Positions 14,810 through 23,552 of a DNA stretch of 64,000 bases are shown here, piece after piece. This DNA is from Lachnospira multipara LB2003 (GTDB taxonomy: Bacteria > Bacillota > Clostridia > Lachnospirales > Lachnospiraceae), in contig NZ_KL370871.1 of NCBI RefSeq assembly GCF_000702205.1, positions 124,001 to 188,000 of the forward strand, written 5' to 3'. Each line of letters begins with the position of its first letter. Position 1 is the stretch's first letter. A program made the translations under genes and the position numbers. The notes under the pieces were generated by a model. The model was not told the DNA's origin. It was given only the letters and a program-made list of their open reading frames with translations, and searched no databases.

Positions 14810-15133
14810 ATGAGTGAAGAAAAGATATTCTTTCAGGACTTCCTGTTCAAAAATATGCCAGTTGATGAGCAGGACTATCCAACTACAGAACTTCAGCGTC
14901 TTCCAGAAGGTGCAGATATTAGCAATTATATGGTCGTATCGTTTGATACTATGCTTAAAATGAATAAGCCAGTGGAATGGGAAATGCTTTTTAAGCAAAC
15001 AGAGAATAATGATGTATGTATCAAGGATGATGTGGTGATAAATAATTCCGAAATGGAACCATACAAATTGTTTTATCTCAAGACATATTATTACAATATC
15101 TTGAAGCATAGCCGGAATCTATATGTTTTCTAA
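14810..15133 (+). CDS. Small acidic protein of unknown function
   Basis: 107 residues beginning MSEEKIFFQDFLFKNMPVDE, with no recognised domain. The ATG follows the preceding stop codon directly (TAA ATG), so the two are translated together. Its first 30 codons recur in altered form at 9627-9731. It closes the five-gene rightward operon and is followed by a hairpin terminator at 15192. Confidence 0.55.
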   Translation: MSEEKIFFQDFLFKNMPVDEQDYPTTELQRLPEGADISNYMVVSFDTMLKMNKPVEWEMLFKQTENNDVCIKDDVVINNSEMEPYKLFYLKTYYYNILKHSRNLYVF

Positions 15134-15191
15134 CGGAATACTCAACCGTGTAATTCAAATCCGGGCTTGCAATCGAAATCGAAGCATAAAA

Positions 15192-15229
15192 AGGCTCTCT
15201 TACTACCGATAATGGCAGTGTGAGAGCCT
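15192..15229. terminator. Bidirectional terminator
   Basis: AGGCTCTC (15192-15199) pairs with GAGAGCCT (15222-15229). Leftward it is followed by five T and serves the flavodoxin-like gene; rightward it would close the DUF4417 operon less strongly. Confidence 0.7.
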
Positions 15230-15291
15230 CTGTTATTTGCAATTCTTTCAACATCTATTTAAATTGTTCTTTATTATCTCTGATAGCAACT

Positions 15292-15603
15292 TTATAAAGA
15301 TGATGCCATATCTTTTATTCTGCTCATCACATTCTTGTCATGATTTGTAAAGATGCCCATTCCCTCCAAGCCCAGATAGCCGAGGAAATCGCCATCGTAT
15401 GAGAACTTTGCTCCATCGTACATATTGTCATCTCCGGAGCTGAGGAACATAGCAACCGTCTTCAATGTGACAGGTGCGGTCGGATAAAGTGCAGAATAGA
15501 ACCGGTCTATCACACATTTCAGCTGTCCTGATATTCCGTGGTAATAAATCGGTGCTGTATTACCGTTTGGTCTTGGACTTCCGTTTAACACAAGAATTTT
15601 CAT
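15292..15603 (-). pseudogene. NADPH-dependent FMN reductase/flavodoxin-family gene with internal deletion
   Basis: The N-terminus MKILVLNGSPRPNGNTA is the phosphate-binding loop of the flavodoxin-like FMN fold. It runs straight into PIYYHGISGQLKCVIDRFYS, which in normal members lies about 75 residues further on. The frame is kept, giving a 103-residue product in place of about 180. The lost part includes the segment with cluster-binding or active cysteines in this family, so the protein is unlikely to work. It shows the same loss-of-the-middle pattern as the other decayed genes here. Confidence 0.75.
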
Positions 15604-15634
15604 AATGTCATCAACAATCCTCCTCTTTTAAACA

Positions 15635-16111
15635 TTATATTCCGAACCTCGTATCAAGTTGATTAGATTCTGTTTTACCATTAAAATACAAAATGTACTG
15701 ATTATCATTCTGCTCTTCATCGCTAATTACTGCTTCCACTTGAGTAGCTTTCCATGTAACTTGACACAAATCAGGACTGGCATTTGCCCCATCAGCTGCT
15801 ATATCAAAAGAATACTTTACAATCGTTCCTTTTTCATCTTGAAGAACTAATCTAGCATGTGTATGTCCAAATGGCCAATCCGGATCTCCTACCTGCTGGA
15901 ATAATAATTCATATTTTCCATCCGGTGATGTATATGAAGCTACATCATGTATTTTGTACTTTGTTGTATATATAAAACTTCCAGCTAAAATCATAATTAG
16001 AATATTGAAGAATGCCACCATCCCCAGAATAACTCTAACCGCTGGTTTCTTTATGACTTTACAGCATAACAATGAAATAAATGTTGCTGTGAATGCTATA
16101 ACAAAAATCAT
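15635..16111 (-). CDS. Membrane-anchored protein of unknown function
   Basis: About 158 residues. Two hydrophobic segments (about residues 2-17 and 25-47) precede an extracytoplasmic-looking domain of 100 residues with a YTSPDGKYELLFQQVGDPDW segment and a HTHARLVLQDEKG strand. Start ATG 16111 is preferred (AGAGG about 9 bases upstream); a GTG at 16141 overlaps the end of the rlmD remnant. No family recognised. Confidence 0.6.
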   Translation of the reverse strand: MIFVIAFTATFISLLCCKVIKKPAVRVILGMVAFFNILIMILAGSFIYTTKYKIHDVASYTSPDGKYELLFQQVGDPDWPFGHTHARLVLQDEKGTIVKYSFDIAADGANASPDLCQVTWKATQVEAVISDEEQNDNQYILYFNGKTESNQLDTRFGI

Positions 16112-16137
16112 TTTATTCGCCTCTATCTTTGTCTTTT

Positions 16138-16215
16138 TCACTCTGAGAAATTCTCTCTGTAAGTAGCCTTGGCCTCTGCGCTGATCAGATCCAACTCGTC
16201 CATATCCACTTTAAC
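16138..16215 (-). pseudogene. Remnant of the long C-terminal extension of rlmD
   Basis: Directly after the rlmD stop codon TAG (16216-16218) the same frame continues with VKVDMDELDLISAEAKATYR and ends in TGA at 16138. The segment resembles the extension that follows LSxAKHHI in some Lachnospiraceae RlmD-like proteins, so the TAG interrupts a once longer gene and the rest of the extension has been deleted. Confidence 0.6.
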
Positions 16216-17679
16216 CTAGATATGATGCTTCGCTTCAGATAGTTTGGACATCAAACAAACCGTTTCACAATGCACAGTTCCAGGGAACATATCCACTAGA
16301 CAGACCTTCTTAATCTTATAGCCTCTCTCCTGTAACATTACTAAATCTCTTTGAAGAGAAGTTGGCTTACATGAAATGTAAACCATAGAATCCACACCAT
16401 AATCAATAATCTTTTCTAGAGCCTTAGGATTAATACCATCTCTTGGTGGGTCAAGAACGATAAAATCAGGCTTATCTTCTATCTTATCAAGGGCAGTTAA
16501 TACATCTTCTGCAATAAATTCGCAGTTATCAAGTTCATTAAGCTTAGCATTTTCCTTAGCTGACTTAACTGCATCTTCAACGATTTCGACGCCAACAACT
16601 TTTCTAGCAACAGGGGCTAAAATCTGAGCAATTGTACCTGTTCCTGAATAAAGGTCAAAAATAACCTTATCCTTAGTCTCTCCAACATACTCTCTTGCCT
16701 TTGAATAAAGGACCTCAGCTCCAAGAGAATTAGTTTGGAAAAATGCAAATGCAGCAATCTTAAAATTAAGACCTAAAAGCTCTTCTGTAATAAAATCCTG
16801 ACCATAGATAATTTCTGTGCCCTCATTAATTACAACATCAGCAATAGAATCATTAAGTGTATGTAATACACCAACAATCTTTCCTTCTAAATCAAGCTTT
16901 AATAAGGCATCAGATAATTCCTTAATCTTAGCATCATGATTTTCTTGTGTTGTAGTTATTAAATCAATTAGGATTTCTTTTGTCTTAACAGCCTTACGTA
17001 CAAGTAAATGTCTTAAGAAGCCTTCATGACTATTCTTTCCTAAAAATTTAAGGTCATTACTAGTTGCCCAAGCTTTAACACAGCCAAGAATCTTAGAATA
17101 ATCCTTATCTACAATCTTACAACCTGAAACATTAACAATGTCATACATGCTGTTTCTCTTATGAAGGCCAAGGGCTAATGGACCATCCTTATATTCATCT
17201 CCAAAAGAGAATTCCATCTTATTTCTATATTCTTCAAACTTAGGGCTGCCTAAGATTCCTTCAAATTCATAATCAGTCTTAGCCACAGCATCAATAAGTT
17301 TTTTAACCTGTTCTCTTTTCATTTCAAGCTGTGTATTATAATCAACTGTCTGATACACACAACCACCACAATTACCAAAATGTGGACAGGCTTCGTTAGT
17401 TTCACTATCAGCTTTCTTAATAACCTCTAATAATCTACCTTCGCACTTACCATGTTTCTTTTTATTAACCATAAAGCTTACTTCCTGACCTGGGATAGAG
17501 TTTTTAACTATAACTCTACTTGGCTCTTCTTCCCCCATAGGAATAAAACTAGCATTAGCAATAACCACATCATTAGCAGATAAATCTCCCTTATCCACCT
17601 TAGCAATAGGCTCAACTACTGCTTTATTAGGAAAATCTGCATATAAAACTCTACCTGTATAAACTTCACCTTTTTTCAA
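16216..17679 (-). CDS. rlmD: 23S rRNA (uracil-5-)-methyltransferase
   Basis: 487 residues. A TRAM domain is followed by a cysteine cluster for 4Fe-4S (CPHFGNCGGCVYQ), the SAM loop FDLYSGTGTIAQIL, the DPPRDG motif and the catalytic cysteine in YISCKPTSLQRD, then the final base HCETV. RlmD/RumA-type enzymes methylate uridine in 23S rRNA. Start is TTG 17679 with AGGAG upstream. The frame ends in a TAG after which homologous coding sequence continues (16138-16215). The catalytic body is complete, so the shortened protein should work. Confidence 0.88.
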   Translation of the reverse strand: MKKGEVYTGRVLYADFPNKAVVEPIAKVDKGDLSANDVVIANASFIPMGEEEPSRVIVKNSIPGQEVSFMVNKKKHGKCEGRLLEVIKKADSETNEACPHFGNCGGCVYQTVDYNTQLEMKREQVKKLIDAVAKTDYEFEGILGSPKFEEYRNKMEFSFGDEYKDGPLALGLHKRNSMYDIVNVSGCKIVDKDYSKILGCVKAWATSNDLKFLGKNSHEGFLRHLLVRKAVKTKEILIDLITTTQENHDAKIKELSDALLKLDLEGKIVGVLHTLNDSIADVVINEGTEIIYGQDFITEELLGLNFKIAAFAFFQTNSLGAEVLYSKAREYVGETKDKVIFDLYSGTGTIAQILAPVARKVVGVEIVEDAVKSAKENAKLNELDNCEFIAEDVLTALDKIEDKPDFIVLDPPRDGINPKALEKIIDYGVDSMVYISCKPTSLQRDLVMLQERGYKIKKVCLVDMFPGTVHCETVCLMSKLSEAKHHI

Positions 17680-17808
17680 ATCAAAAAACTCCTATCTATT
17701 AGTTATTAGTTTAATTATCTCTTAAATCAACAAAAACATATTATCATAAAAAAACTCTTTCTATCAACAGATAGAAAGAGTCATTTCGCATTTCTAATGT
17801 GTTATCAA

Positions 17809-18078
17809 TTATTCATCTAGTTCAAAATCATCGTCATCGAAATCATCATCGAAATCGTCATCATCGAAGTCATCATCAAAATCATCTAAGTAATCTGGTG
17901 TAAAATATCTATAAATTGCATATGCAATAGCAGCTATAGCAACTACTGCTCCTAAAATAGCAAGTACAACAACTGCAATATTAACCTTCTTACTTTTCTT
18001 AACTTCAACATCCTTCTTGCGTAGGATATCGCTAAGCTTAGAAGCGGCTATAATCTCCTCAATCTTATCCTTACTCAT
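17809..18078 (-). CDS. Small membrane protein with poly-aspartate tail
   Basis: 89 residues from ATG 18078 (AAAGGAGAGG upstream). It has an amphipathic N-terminus, one membrane segment (VNIAVVVLAILGAVVAIAAI) and a C-terminal tail made almost only of Asp and Phe (DDFDDDFDDDDF repeated). Similar proteins occur in Lachnospiraceae but have no assigned function. The tail could bind cations or basic partners at the membrane; that is inference. It lies between rlmD and pcrA in the same direction. Confidence 0.75.
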   Translation of the reverse strand: MSKDKIEEIIAASKLSDILRKKDVEVKKSKKVNIAVVVLAILGAVVAIAAIAYAIYRYFTPDYLDDFDDDFDDDDFDDDFDDDDFELDE

Positions 18079-18151
18079 AAGTCCTCTCCTTTCAATCACG
18101 ATCAACGTTTACTAGAATTATATCACAGTAATTTTAAACATGCAATAAACT

Positions 18152-20695
18152 TTACTTTAACTTCAATTTAGCAAACTGGCTAAGCATTCTCTTAGTACCA
18201 AATTCATCAAAATCTACTGTTACCATAAAATCTCTAGGTGATTCTTCAATAGCACGTACAATACCTTCACCAAACTTTGTATGGCAAACCCTGTCACCAA
18301 CCTTATATCCAAGGCTTTCAATTCCACCAAGTCCTGTACTTGGGCCTTCTCCACTTGTTTTAAAAGCGCTAGCACTAGTACTTCTTTTGTGTGCCGAATC
18401 CTTCTTTAAATCAAATAAATCCATTGGGAATTCCTTACCAAAGCCCACCTTATTATTAGGCTTAGAAAGATTACCAGCTCTTATATCACTAGCATATTCA
18501 CTATATCCTGTTTCCTTCTTTCTATAACCAACACCATTAGGCTTAGCACTGCCATAATCAGTTTTAAAAGATCTATTCTGATTTCCGTAGGCTCTTCCAA
18601 TTGTAACTCTCTTACTTTCATAATCTGAGCTTACTTTACCGCTTCCATATGCAGATAGCATACTCTTACCAACGGCTCTAAAGTTAGTTCTATTAGCTGA
18701 TGAATAATCTTCATCTCCACCAAATTTAATTGTTTTATTAGAATATCCCTGACAGTTATTCTCAGTATTAAGATATTCTTTAGGAATTTCTCCTATAAAT
18801 CTAGAAACCTTACAGCTTTGAGTTTCGCCTCTAATCATACGCATCTTAGCAGCTGATAGGAAAAGTTCTTTCTTAGCTCTTGTTATACCAACATAGCAAA
18901 GTCTTCTCTCTTCTTCAATTTCAGTTGGATCATCACTTGTAATTGTCATATAACTTGGGAATAAACCATCTTCCATACCTGTCATATATACAATAGGGAA
19001 TTCAAGACCCTTAGCTGAATGAAGTGTCATAAGCATAACCTGTTTTTCAGATTCATCTAAATTATCAATATCTGCAATTAAGGCTACTTCTTCAAGGAAT
19101 CCATTAAGAGTAGCTTTAACACCCTCTTCCTCACATGCATTCTCATATGATACAACCTTAGTTACAAGTTCGTTAATATTCTCCTTACGAGCCTCAACTT
19201 CTTCTCTTTCTTCCTTCTCAAGTAAGCTATCTATATATCTTGTCTCTTCTAGTATCTCTTCAATTAATTCTCTAAGACTGATTTCTTCAAGTCTTTCTCT
19301 AAATTTTTCAATAAGATCTGTAAATGGCTTAATCTTATTAGCTCCACGTTTAACTGTAGCTATATCATCAATATTCTTTAGAGCGTCCCAGAAAGTCATT
19401 TCATTAACATCAGCATATTCAGAAATATTGGCAATTGTAGTATCACCAATTCCCCTCTTAGGAATATTAATAATTCGTTTAATAGCTTGGGCATCACTAG
19501 CATTATCTATAGTCTTTAAATAACTAAGAATATCCTTTATTTCCTTTCTTTGGTAGAAACTAACACCACCATAAATTCTATAAGGAATATTACGCATAAG
19601 TAATTTTTCTTCTAATACACGGGACTGGGCATTAGTTCTATAAAGAATAGCTATATCATTATAATCCCAACCATCTCTTACCTTCTCAGCTATAGATGCT
19701 ACAACGCCTTCAGCCTCAGCAAAGCCTGAATCATATAAAGAAAAATTAACTAAATCACCTTCTCCATTCTCAGTCCATAAAGCCTTATCCTTTCTACCAT
19801 AATTATTCTTAATTACAGCATTGGCAACATTAAGAATAGTCTGTGTTGAACGGTAATTCTGCTCTAGCTTAATAACCTTAGCTCCATCAAATGTAGATTC
19901 AAAGCTAAGAATATTAGTAATATTAGCACCTCTAAATTTATAAATACTCTGGTCATCATCACCAACAACGCATAAATTGCGATATTTATCAGCAAGTAAG
20001 CTAATAAGTCTAAACTGGGATGTATTAGTATCCTGATACTCATCAACCATAATATACTGGAATCTCTCCTGATAATAAGCTAATACTTCCTCATCCTTCT
20101 CAAAAAGCTCAACAGTCTTATAAATAATATCATCAAAATCAAGGGCATTATTAAGACGTAACTGCTTCTGATATTCCCTATATACATTAGCAATACGCTT
20201 GCCATTATAGTCTCCGCCTACGTTTCTTTCATAGTCAGAAGGACTTTGTAATTCATCCTTAGCCTTAGAAATTGCGCTCATTATAGAACGCTCCTTAAGC
20301 ATCTTAGTATCTATATTAAACTTCTTACAGATATCCTTAATTACACTTTTTTGATCCTCTGTATCATAAATTGTAAAATTAGTATTGTATCCAATTCTAT
20401 CTATATATCTTCTTAAAATACGTACACATGTTGAATGGAAAGTAGATACCCATACCTTACCTGCATTAGCGCCTACTGCTGCATCCACTCTTTCCTTCAT
20501 CTCTCTAGCGGCCTTATTAGTAAATGTTATAGCTAAAATATTATAGGGTTCAACACCACAATCATCTATTAAGTACGCAATTCTACTTGTTAAAACCTTA
20601 GTCTTACCAGAACCAGCCCCGGCAATAATAAGTAAAGGGCCATCTACAGTTTCAACTGCCTTTTTTTGCATTCTATTAAGTCCACTTAAATTCAT
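18152..20695 (-). CDS. pcrA: ATP-dependent DNA helicase PcrA/UvrD
   Basis: 847 residues. Walker A AGAGSGKT lies near residue 26, with motif II VDEYQDTN, motif III GDDDQSIYKFRGA, motif IV QNYRST, motif V TLHSAKGLEFP and motif VI CYVGITRAKKELFL. The C-terminus carries a Ser/Lys-rich linker and a Tudor-like end (YKVGDRVCHTKFGEGIV) known from PcrA, which binds RNA polymerase. It is a 3'-5' superfamily 1 helicase for repair and for clearing proteins from DNA. The start ATG has a GAGGT ribosome site. Confidence 0.96.
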   Translation of the reverse strand: MNLSGLNRMQKKAVETVDGPLLIIAGAGSGKTKVLTSRIAYLIDDCGVEPYNILAITFTNKAAREMKERVDAAVGANAGKVWVSTFHSTCVRILRRYIDRIGYNTNFTIYDTEDQKSVIKDICKKFNIDTKMLKERSIMSAISKAKDELQSPSDYERNVGGDYNGKRIANVYREYQKQLRLNNALDFDDIIYKTVELFEKDEEVLAYYQERFQYIMVDEYQDTNTSQFRLISLLADKYRNLCVVGDDDQSIYKFRGANITNILSFESTFDGAKVIKLEQNYRSTQTILNVANAVIKNNYGRKDKALWTENGEGDLVNFSLYDSGFAEAEGVVASIAEKVRDGWDYNDIAILYRTNAQSRVLEEKLLMRNIPYRIYGGVSFYQRKEIKDILSYLKTIDNASDAQAIKRIINIPKRGIGDTTIANISEYADVNEMTFWDALKNIDDIATVKRGANKIKPFTDLIEKFRERLEEISLRELIEEILEETRYIDSLLEKEEREEVEARKENINELVTKVVSYENACEEEGVKATLNGFLEEVALIADIDNLDESEKQVMLMTLHSAKGLEFPIVYMTGMEDGLFPSYMTITSDDPTEIEEERRLCYVGITRAKKELFLSAAKMRMIRGETQSCKVSRFIGEIPKEYLNTENNCQGYSNKTIKFGGDEDYSSANRTNFRAVGKSMLSAYGSGKVSSDYESKRVTIGRAYGNQNRSFKTDYGSAKPNGVGYRKKETGYSEYASDIRAGNLSKPNNKVGFGKEFPMDLFDLKKDSAHKRSTSASAFKTSGEGPSTGLGGIESLGYKVGDRVCHTKFGEGIVRAIEESPRDFMVTVDFDEFGTKRMLSQFAKLKLK

Positions 20696-20836
20696 AATTA
20701 CCTCTCAAAATTTCTTTATACACAAAAATTATTATATCATAAAGCCTTATATAAAAGAACATTTTTTCGAAAAAAAAGGAATCTCTCATGTCTAATTACA
20801 TAAAAGATTCCTTAATAAGTTGCTTTATATTATTTT

Positions 20837-21808
20837 TTAGAAAAATTTTGTTCCGCAGTTTCCACAAAATCTTGTTCCTGTTGTCTTAGTTCCACAATTA
20901 GGACAGAACTTAGGTATAGAGCCGACCTGATCGTTATTAATATCAGCCATTGCTCCATTGCCTTCCTTCATCTGATTTAACATCTGCTGTCCCATTGCCA
21001 TTCCCATAGACATTGAAACCATATCTCCTGCAAGATTAGAAGCTGATGTTCCCTTTGTCATTCCATCAGCCATTGCCATGCTTGTATATTTATTCATATC
21101 ACCAACCATAGCCTGTGCAGCTGCTTTATTCTGCATCTTAGTTATTTCTTCTGGATAAGAAACACTTGCTATATTAAAATCTGTTACTGTTAATCCAAGC
21201 TTACATAATTCCATATCAAGATCTGTCTTAATTCCTGATGAAATCTGTGAAGAATAAGCCTGAAGATTAAAAAGATCTTTACCTTCTGTTGAAATCCACT
21301 TCATAAGAAGTTTATCAACTACAGCAATAACTCTCATTCTAACATCTTCAACAGTAAACTCTGACTTAATTCCTGCAATCTTATCTATTAGTGCAAGATA
21401 ATCATCCACCTTAAATGAATAATTACCAAATGCTCTAATAGGCAATCCACCTGGTAAATTCAGCTGTGGTGCTGGAAGAGCTATAGGATTTTTAGTTCCC
21501 CACTTTTCAGTAAATTCCTTAGTATTAACAAATAAAACTTCTGCTCTTAAACCACTGTTAAAACCAAACTTGAATCCCTTAAGTGTTGATAAGAAAGGAA
21601 TAATATCAGTTTCAATATTATATTCTCCCTCATCTCTAAATATACCTTCGATTTTGCCATTATACATAAAAATGGCATCCTGTCCTGCTCTAAGAATTAA
21701 CTTAGAACCCTTTTTTATTTCGTTATTAGACCACTTGTGAAAAATAGAATCATCTCTGTATTCTGTCCATTCCACAACATTAGCTAACTGGTTACCAAAT
21801 AATCCCAT
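20837..21808 (-). CDS. SPFH-domain protein with zinc ribbon (YdjI-like)
   Basis: 323 residues: an SPFH/virion-core-like domain (about 20-240), a Met/Gly-rich linker, then a double zinc ribbon (FCPNCGTKTTGTRFCGNCGT). The neighbour upstream is a PspA homologue, the same pair as pspA-ydjI in Bacillus, where they protect the membrane under stress. In that scheme YdjI helps recruit PspA to damaged membrane. The two genes are about 20 bases apart and surely co-transcribed. AAGGAGAAA precedes the ATG. Confidence 0.88.
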   Translation of the reverse strand: MGLFGNQLANVVEWTEYRDDSIFHKWSNNEIKKGSKLILRAGQDAIFMYNGKIEGIFRDEGEYNIETDIIPFLSTLKGFKFGFNSGLRAEVLFVNTKEFTEKWGTKNPIALPAPQLNLPGGLPIRAFGNYSFKVDDYLALIDKIAGIKSEFTVEDVRMRVIAVVDKLLMKWISTEGKDLFNLQAYSSQISSGIKTDLDMELCKLGLTVTDFNIASVSYPEEITKMQNKAAAQAMVGDMNKYTSMAMADGMTKGTSASNLAGDMVSMSMGMAMGQQMLNQMKEGNGAMADINNDQVGSIPKFCPNCGTKTTGTRFCGNCGTKFF

Positions 21809-21827
21809 ATTTTCTCCTTAATGCTAT

Positions 21828-22514
21828 TTATTGTAATCCCATAGATGCCTTAAGTGCAGCAAGTTCATCATCCACAGCACTTGTCTGTGGCTGTGCATCA
21901 TATTTTGCTGTAAGAGCATCAATATCTGTGCTTTCTTCGGACTTATTTAATTCTGACATTGCATTAGCTTCATCAAGCATTCTATCTGCCTTAGCTTCCA
22001 TCTTCTCAAATGCAGCCATATCTGAACTAGCTCCAACTCCCTTAGATGCTACTTTGTTTATTTTTTCCTGAGCCTTAGCTGCCTTAACCTTAGCCTTAAT
22101 AGCGTCTCTTCTTGACTCTAAGCTTTCAACATCCTTTACTAACTTATCATGTAACTGACGCATCTTAACTGCATTGTCTGCTGCCACCTTATATACCTGC
22201 TCAAGTGAAGCCTGATTATTAACATATGTCTGCTTCTTCTCAAGGAAAGCTCTAGCATCTGCTTCATTACCAGCAAGTAAGGCCTTTTGTGCATATTCCT
22301 GCATTTTATCAATCTGCTGCTTGCATTCTTCTAATTCTCTCTTAGCTCTTGTCTCTTCAGCCATTACTGAAGCAGTTTCAGCCTTAACCTCACCTAAATC
22401 CTTCTCAAGATTTCTTAAATACTGATCAATCATCTTCTCTGGATCTTCTGCCTTATCAAGTAATGCATTGATGTTAGCACTCATAATATCCTTAAATCTT
22501 GTTAAAATTCCCAT
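21828..22514 (-). CDS. pspA: PspA/IM30 (ESCRT-III-like) membrane-stress protein
   Basis: About 228 residues, almost entirely alpha-helical coiled coil, opening MGILTRFKDIMSANINALLD and DPEKMIDQYLRNLEKDL, the signature of the family. PspA polymerises on damaged membranes to limit leakage. ATG 22514 is chosen because GGAGG (22521-22525) is correctly spaced. It is the first gene of a two-gene operon with the SPFH protein. Confidence 0.92.
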   Translation of the reverse strand: MGILTRFKDIMSANINALLDKAEDPEKMIDQYLRNLEKDLGEVKAETASVMAEETRAKRELEECKQQIDKMQEYAQKALLAGNEADARAFLEKKQTYVNNQASLEQVYKVAADNAVKMRQLHDKLVKDVESLESRRDAIKAKVKAAKAQEKINKVASKGVGASSDMAAFEKMEAKADRMLDEANAMSELNKSEESTDIDALTAKYDAQPQTSAVDDELAALKASMGLQ

Positions 22515-22807
22515 AATATCCTCCATATCTCCCACTAATGGGTAACCATAAGGTCATGTTTTTTTCATTATAATATAATTTTTTTATGTTGTCATTAATC
22601 TTTGTTTCTGACAAATTAAATATAACATAAAGCTAGCTTTTGCCAAATAAAACTCTTAGCACTTTAACTCATATTTTTTGCAGAAATATGCACTTTTTAA
22701 GGACAAAATATCTTCACATGGTTTTTAATACTACTTGCTAACTATTATTTTTTTCTATATAATTATTTTTGACTATGTAAACTTTGAAAGAGGGTCATTT
22801 AATTAAT

Positions 22808-23485
22808 ATGAATAACGACAATAAAGAGTTTATTAACGCTCTACTTAAAAAATTAGTAAAATTAAACTATATAAAGCCTAATGAAGTTCCTAATATTAAT
22901 CTTTATATGGATCAGGTTACAACCTTTATGGACGAGCATTTAAGCGATATTAAACGTCATGAAGATGATAAGATCCTAACTAAGACAATGATTAATAACT
23001 ATACTAAGAACAACTTATTACCTGCACCTGTAAAGAAGAAATATTCTAAAGAACATATCTATATTCTTACATTTATTTATTATTTCAAGAACATCCTTTA
23101 TATTAGTGATATTCAAAAAATACTCAATCCATTAACAGATCGTTTCTTCGATGCTGATTCTAAGCCAGATTTAGATAGTATTTACAATGAAATTTATCTA
23201 CTTGAAAAAGCTCAGATTGATTATTTATCAAAGGACGTTATTAAGAAATCAGAGGTTGCTAGCGAATCCTTTAAGGACGTTGAAGATGAAGATGAACGTG
23301 AATTTTTACAGCTCTTCTCCCTTGTATGTCTATTAAGCTTTGATGTTTATATGAAGAAGAATATCATCGAGAATTTAATTGATGACTTCAATGAAAAACA
23401 AGAAGCTAAGAAAAAGACTAAGTCAAAGACAAAGGCTGACGCAGCTAAAGAAAAAAAAGAGAAAAAAGAAAGCAAGAAAAAATAA
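22808..23485 (+). CDS. DUF1836 protein
   Basis: 225 residues. The middle (MINNYTKNNLLPAPVKKKYS followed by HIYILTFIYYFKNILYISDI) is the DUF1836 helix-turn-helix-like region resembling MerR. The tail is a lysine-rich low-complexity run (KKKTKSKTKADAAKEKKEKK) that could bind nucleic acid. Function unknown. The ATG at 22808 follows AGAGGG at an unusually long spacing; an in-frame TTG at 22784 is the alternative. Confidence 0.8.
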   Translation: MNNDNKEFINALLKKLVKLNYIKPNEVPNINLYMDQVTTFMDEHLSDIKRHEDDKILTKTMINNYTKNNLLPAPVKKKYSKEHIYILTFIYYFKNILYISDIQKILNPLTDRFFDADSKPDLDSIYNEIYLLEKAQIDYLSKDVIKKSEVASESFKDVEDEDEREFLQLFSLVCLLSFDVYMKKNIIENLIDDFNEKQEAKKKTKSKTKADAAKEKKEKKESKKK

Positions 23486-23507
23486 AAACAAAAATAAAAA
23501 TAAAAAG

Positions 23508-23534
23508 AGGACTTGTTTTATTAAAACAAGTCCT
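23508..23534. terminator. Bidirectional terminator between convergent genes
   Basis: AGGACTTGTTTT (23508-23519) and AAAACAAGTCCT (23523-23534) form a 12-bp stem with an ATT loop between the DUF1836 gene and the YerC-like gene. Confidence 0.85.
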
Positions 23535-23552
23535 TAATTATTAAGTATCACA

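Noticed and set aside
7106-16218. Genome-wide TAG reassignment
   Set aside because: Undamaged genes such as the MacB-type exporter and the 105-aa repressor end in TAG, so a standard code is the simpler reading; only local or foreign suppression remains possible.
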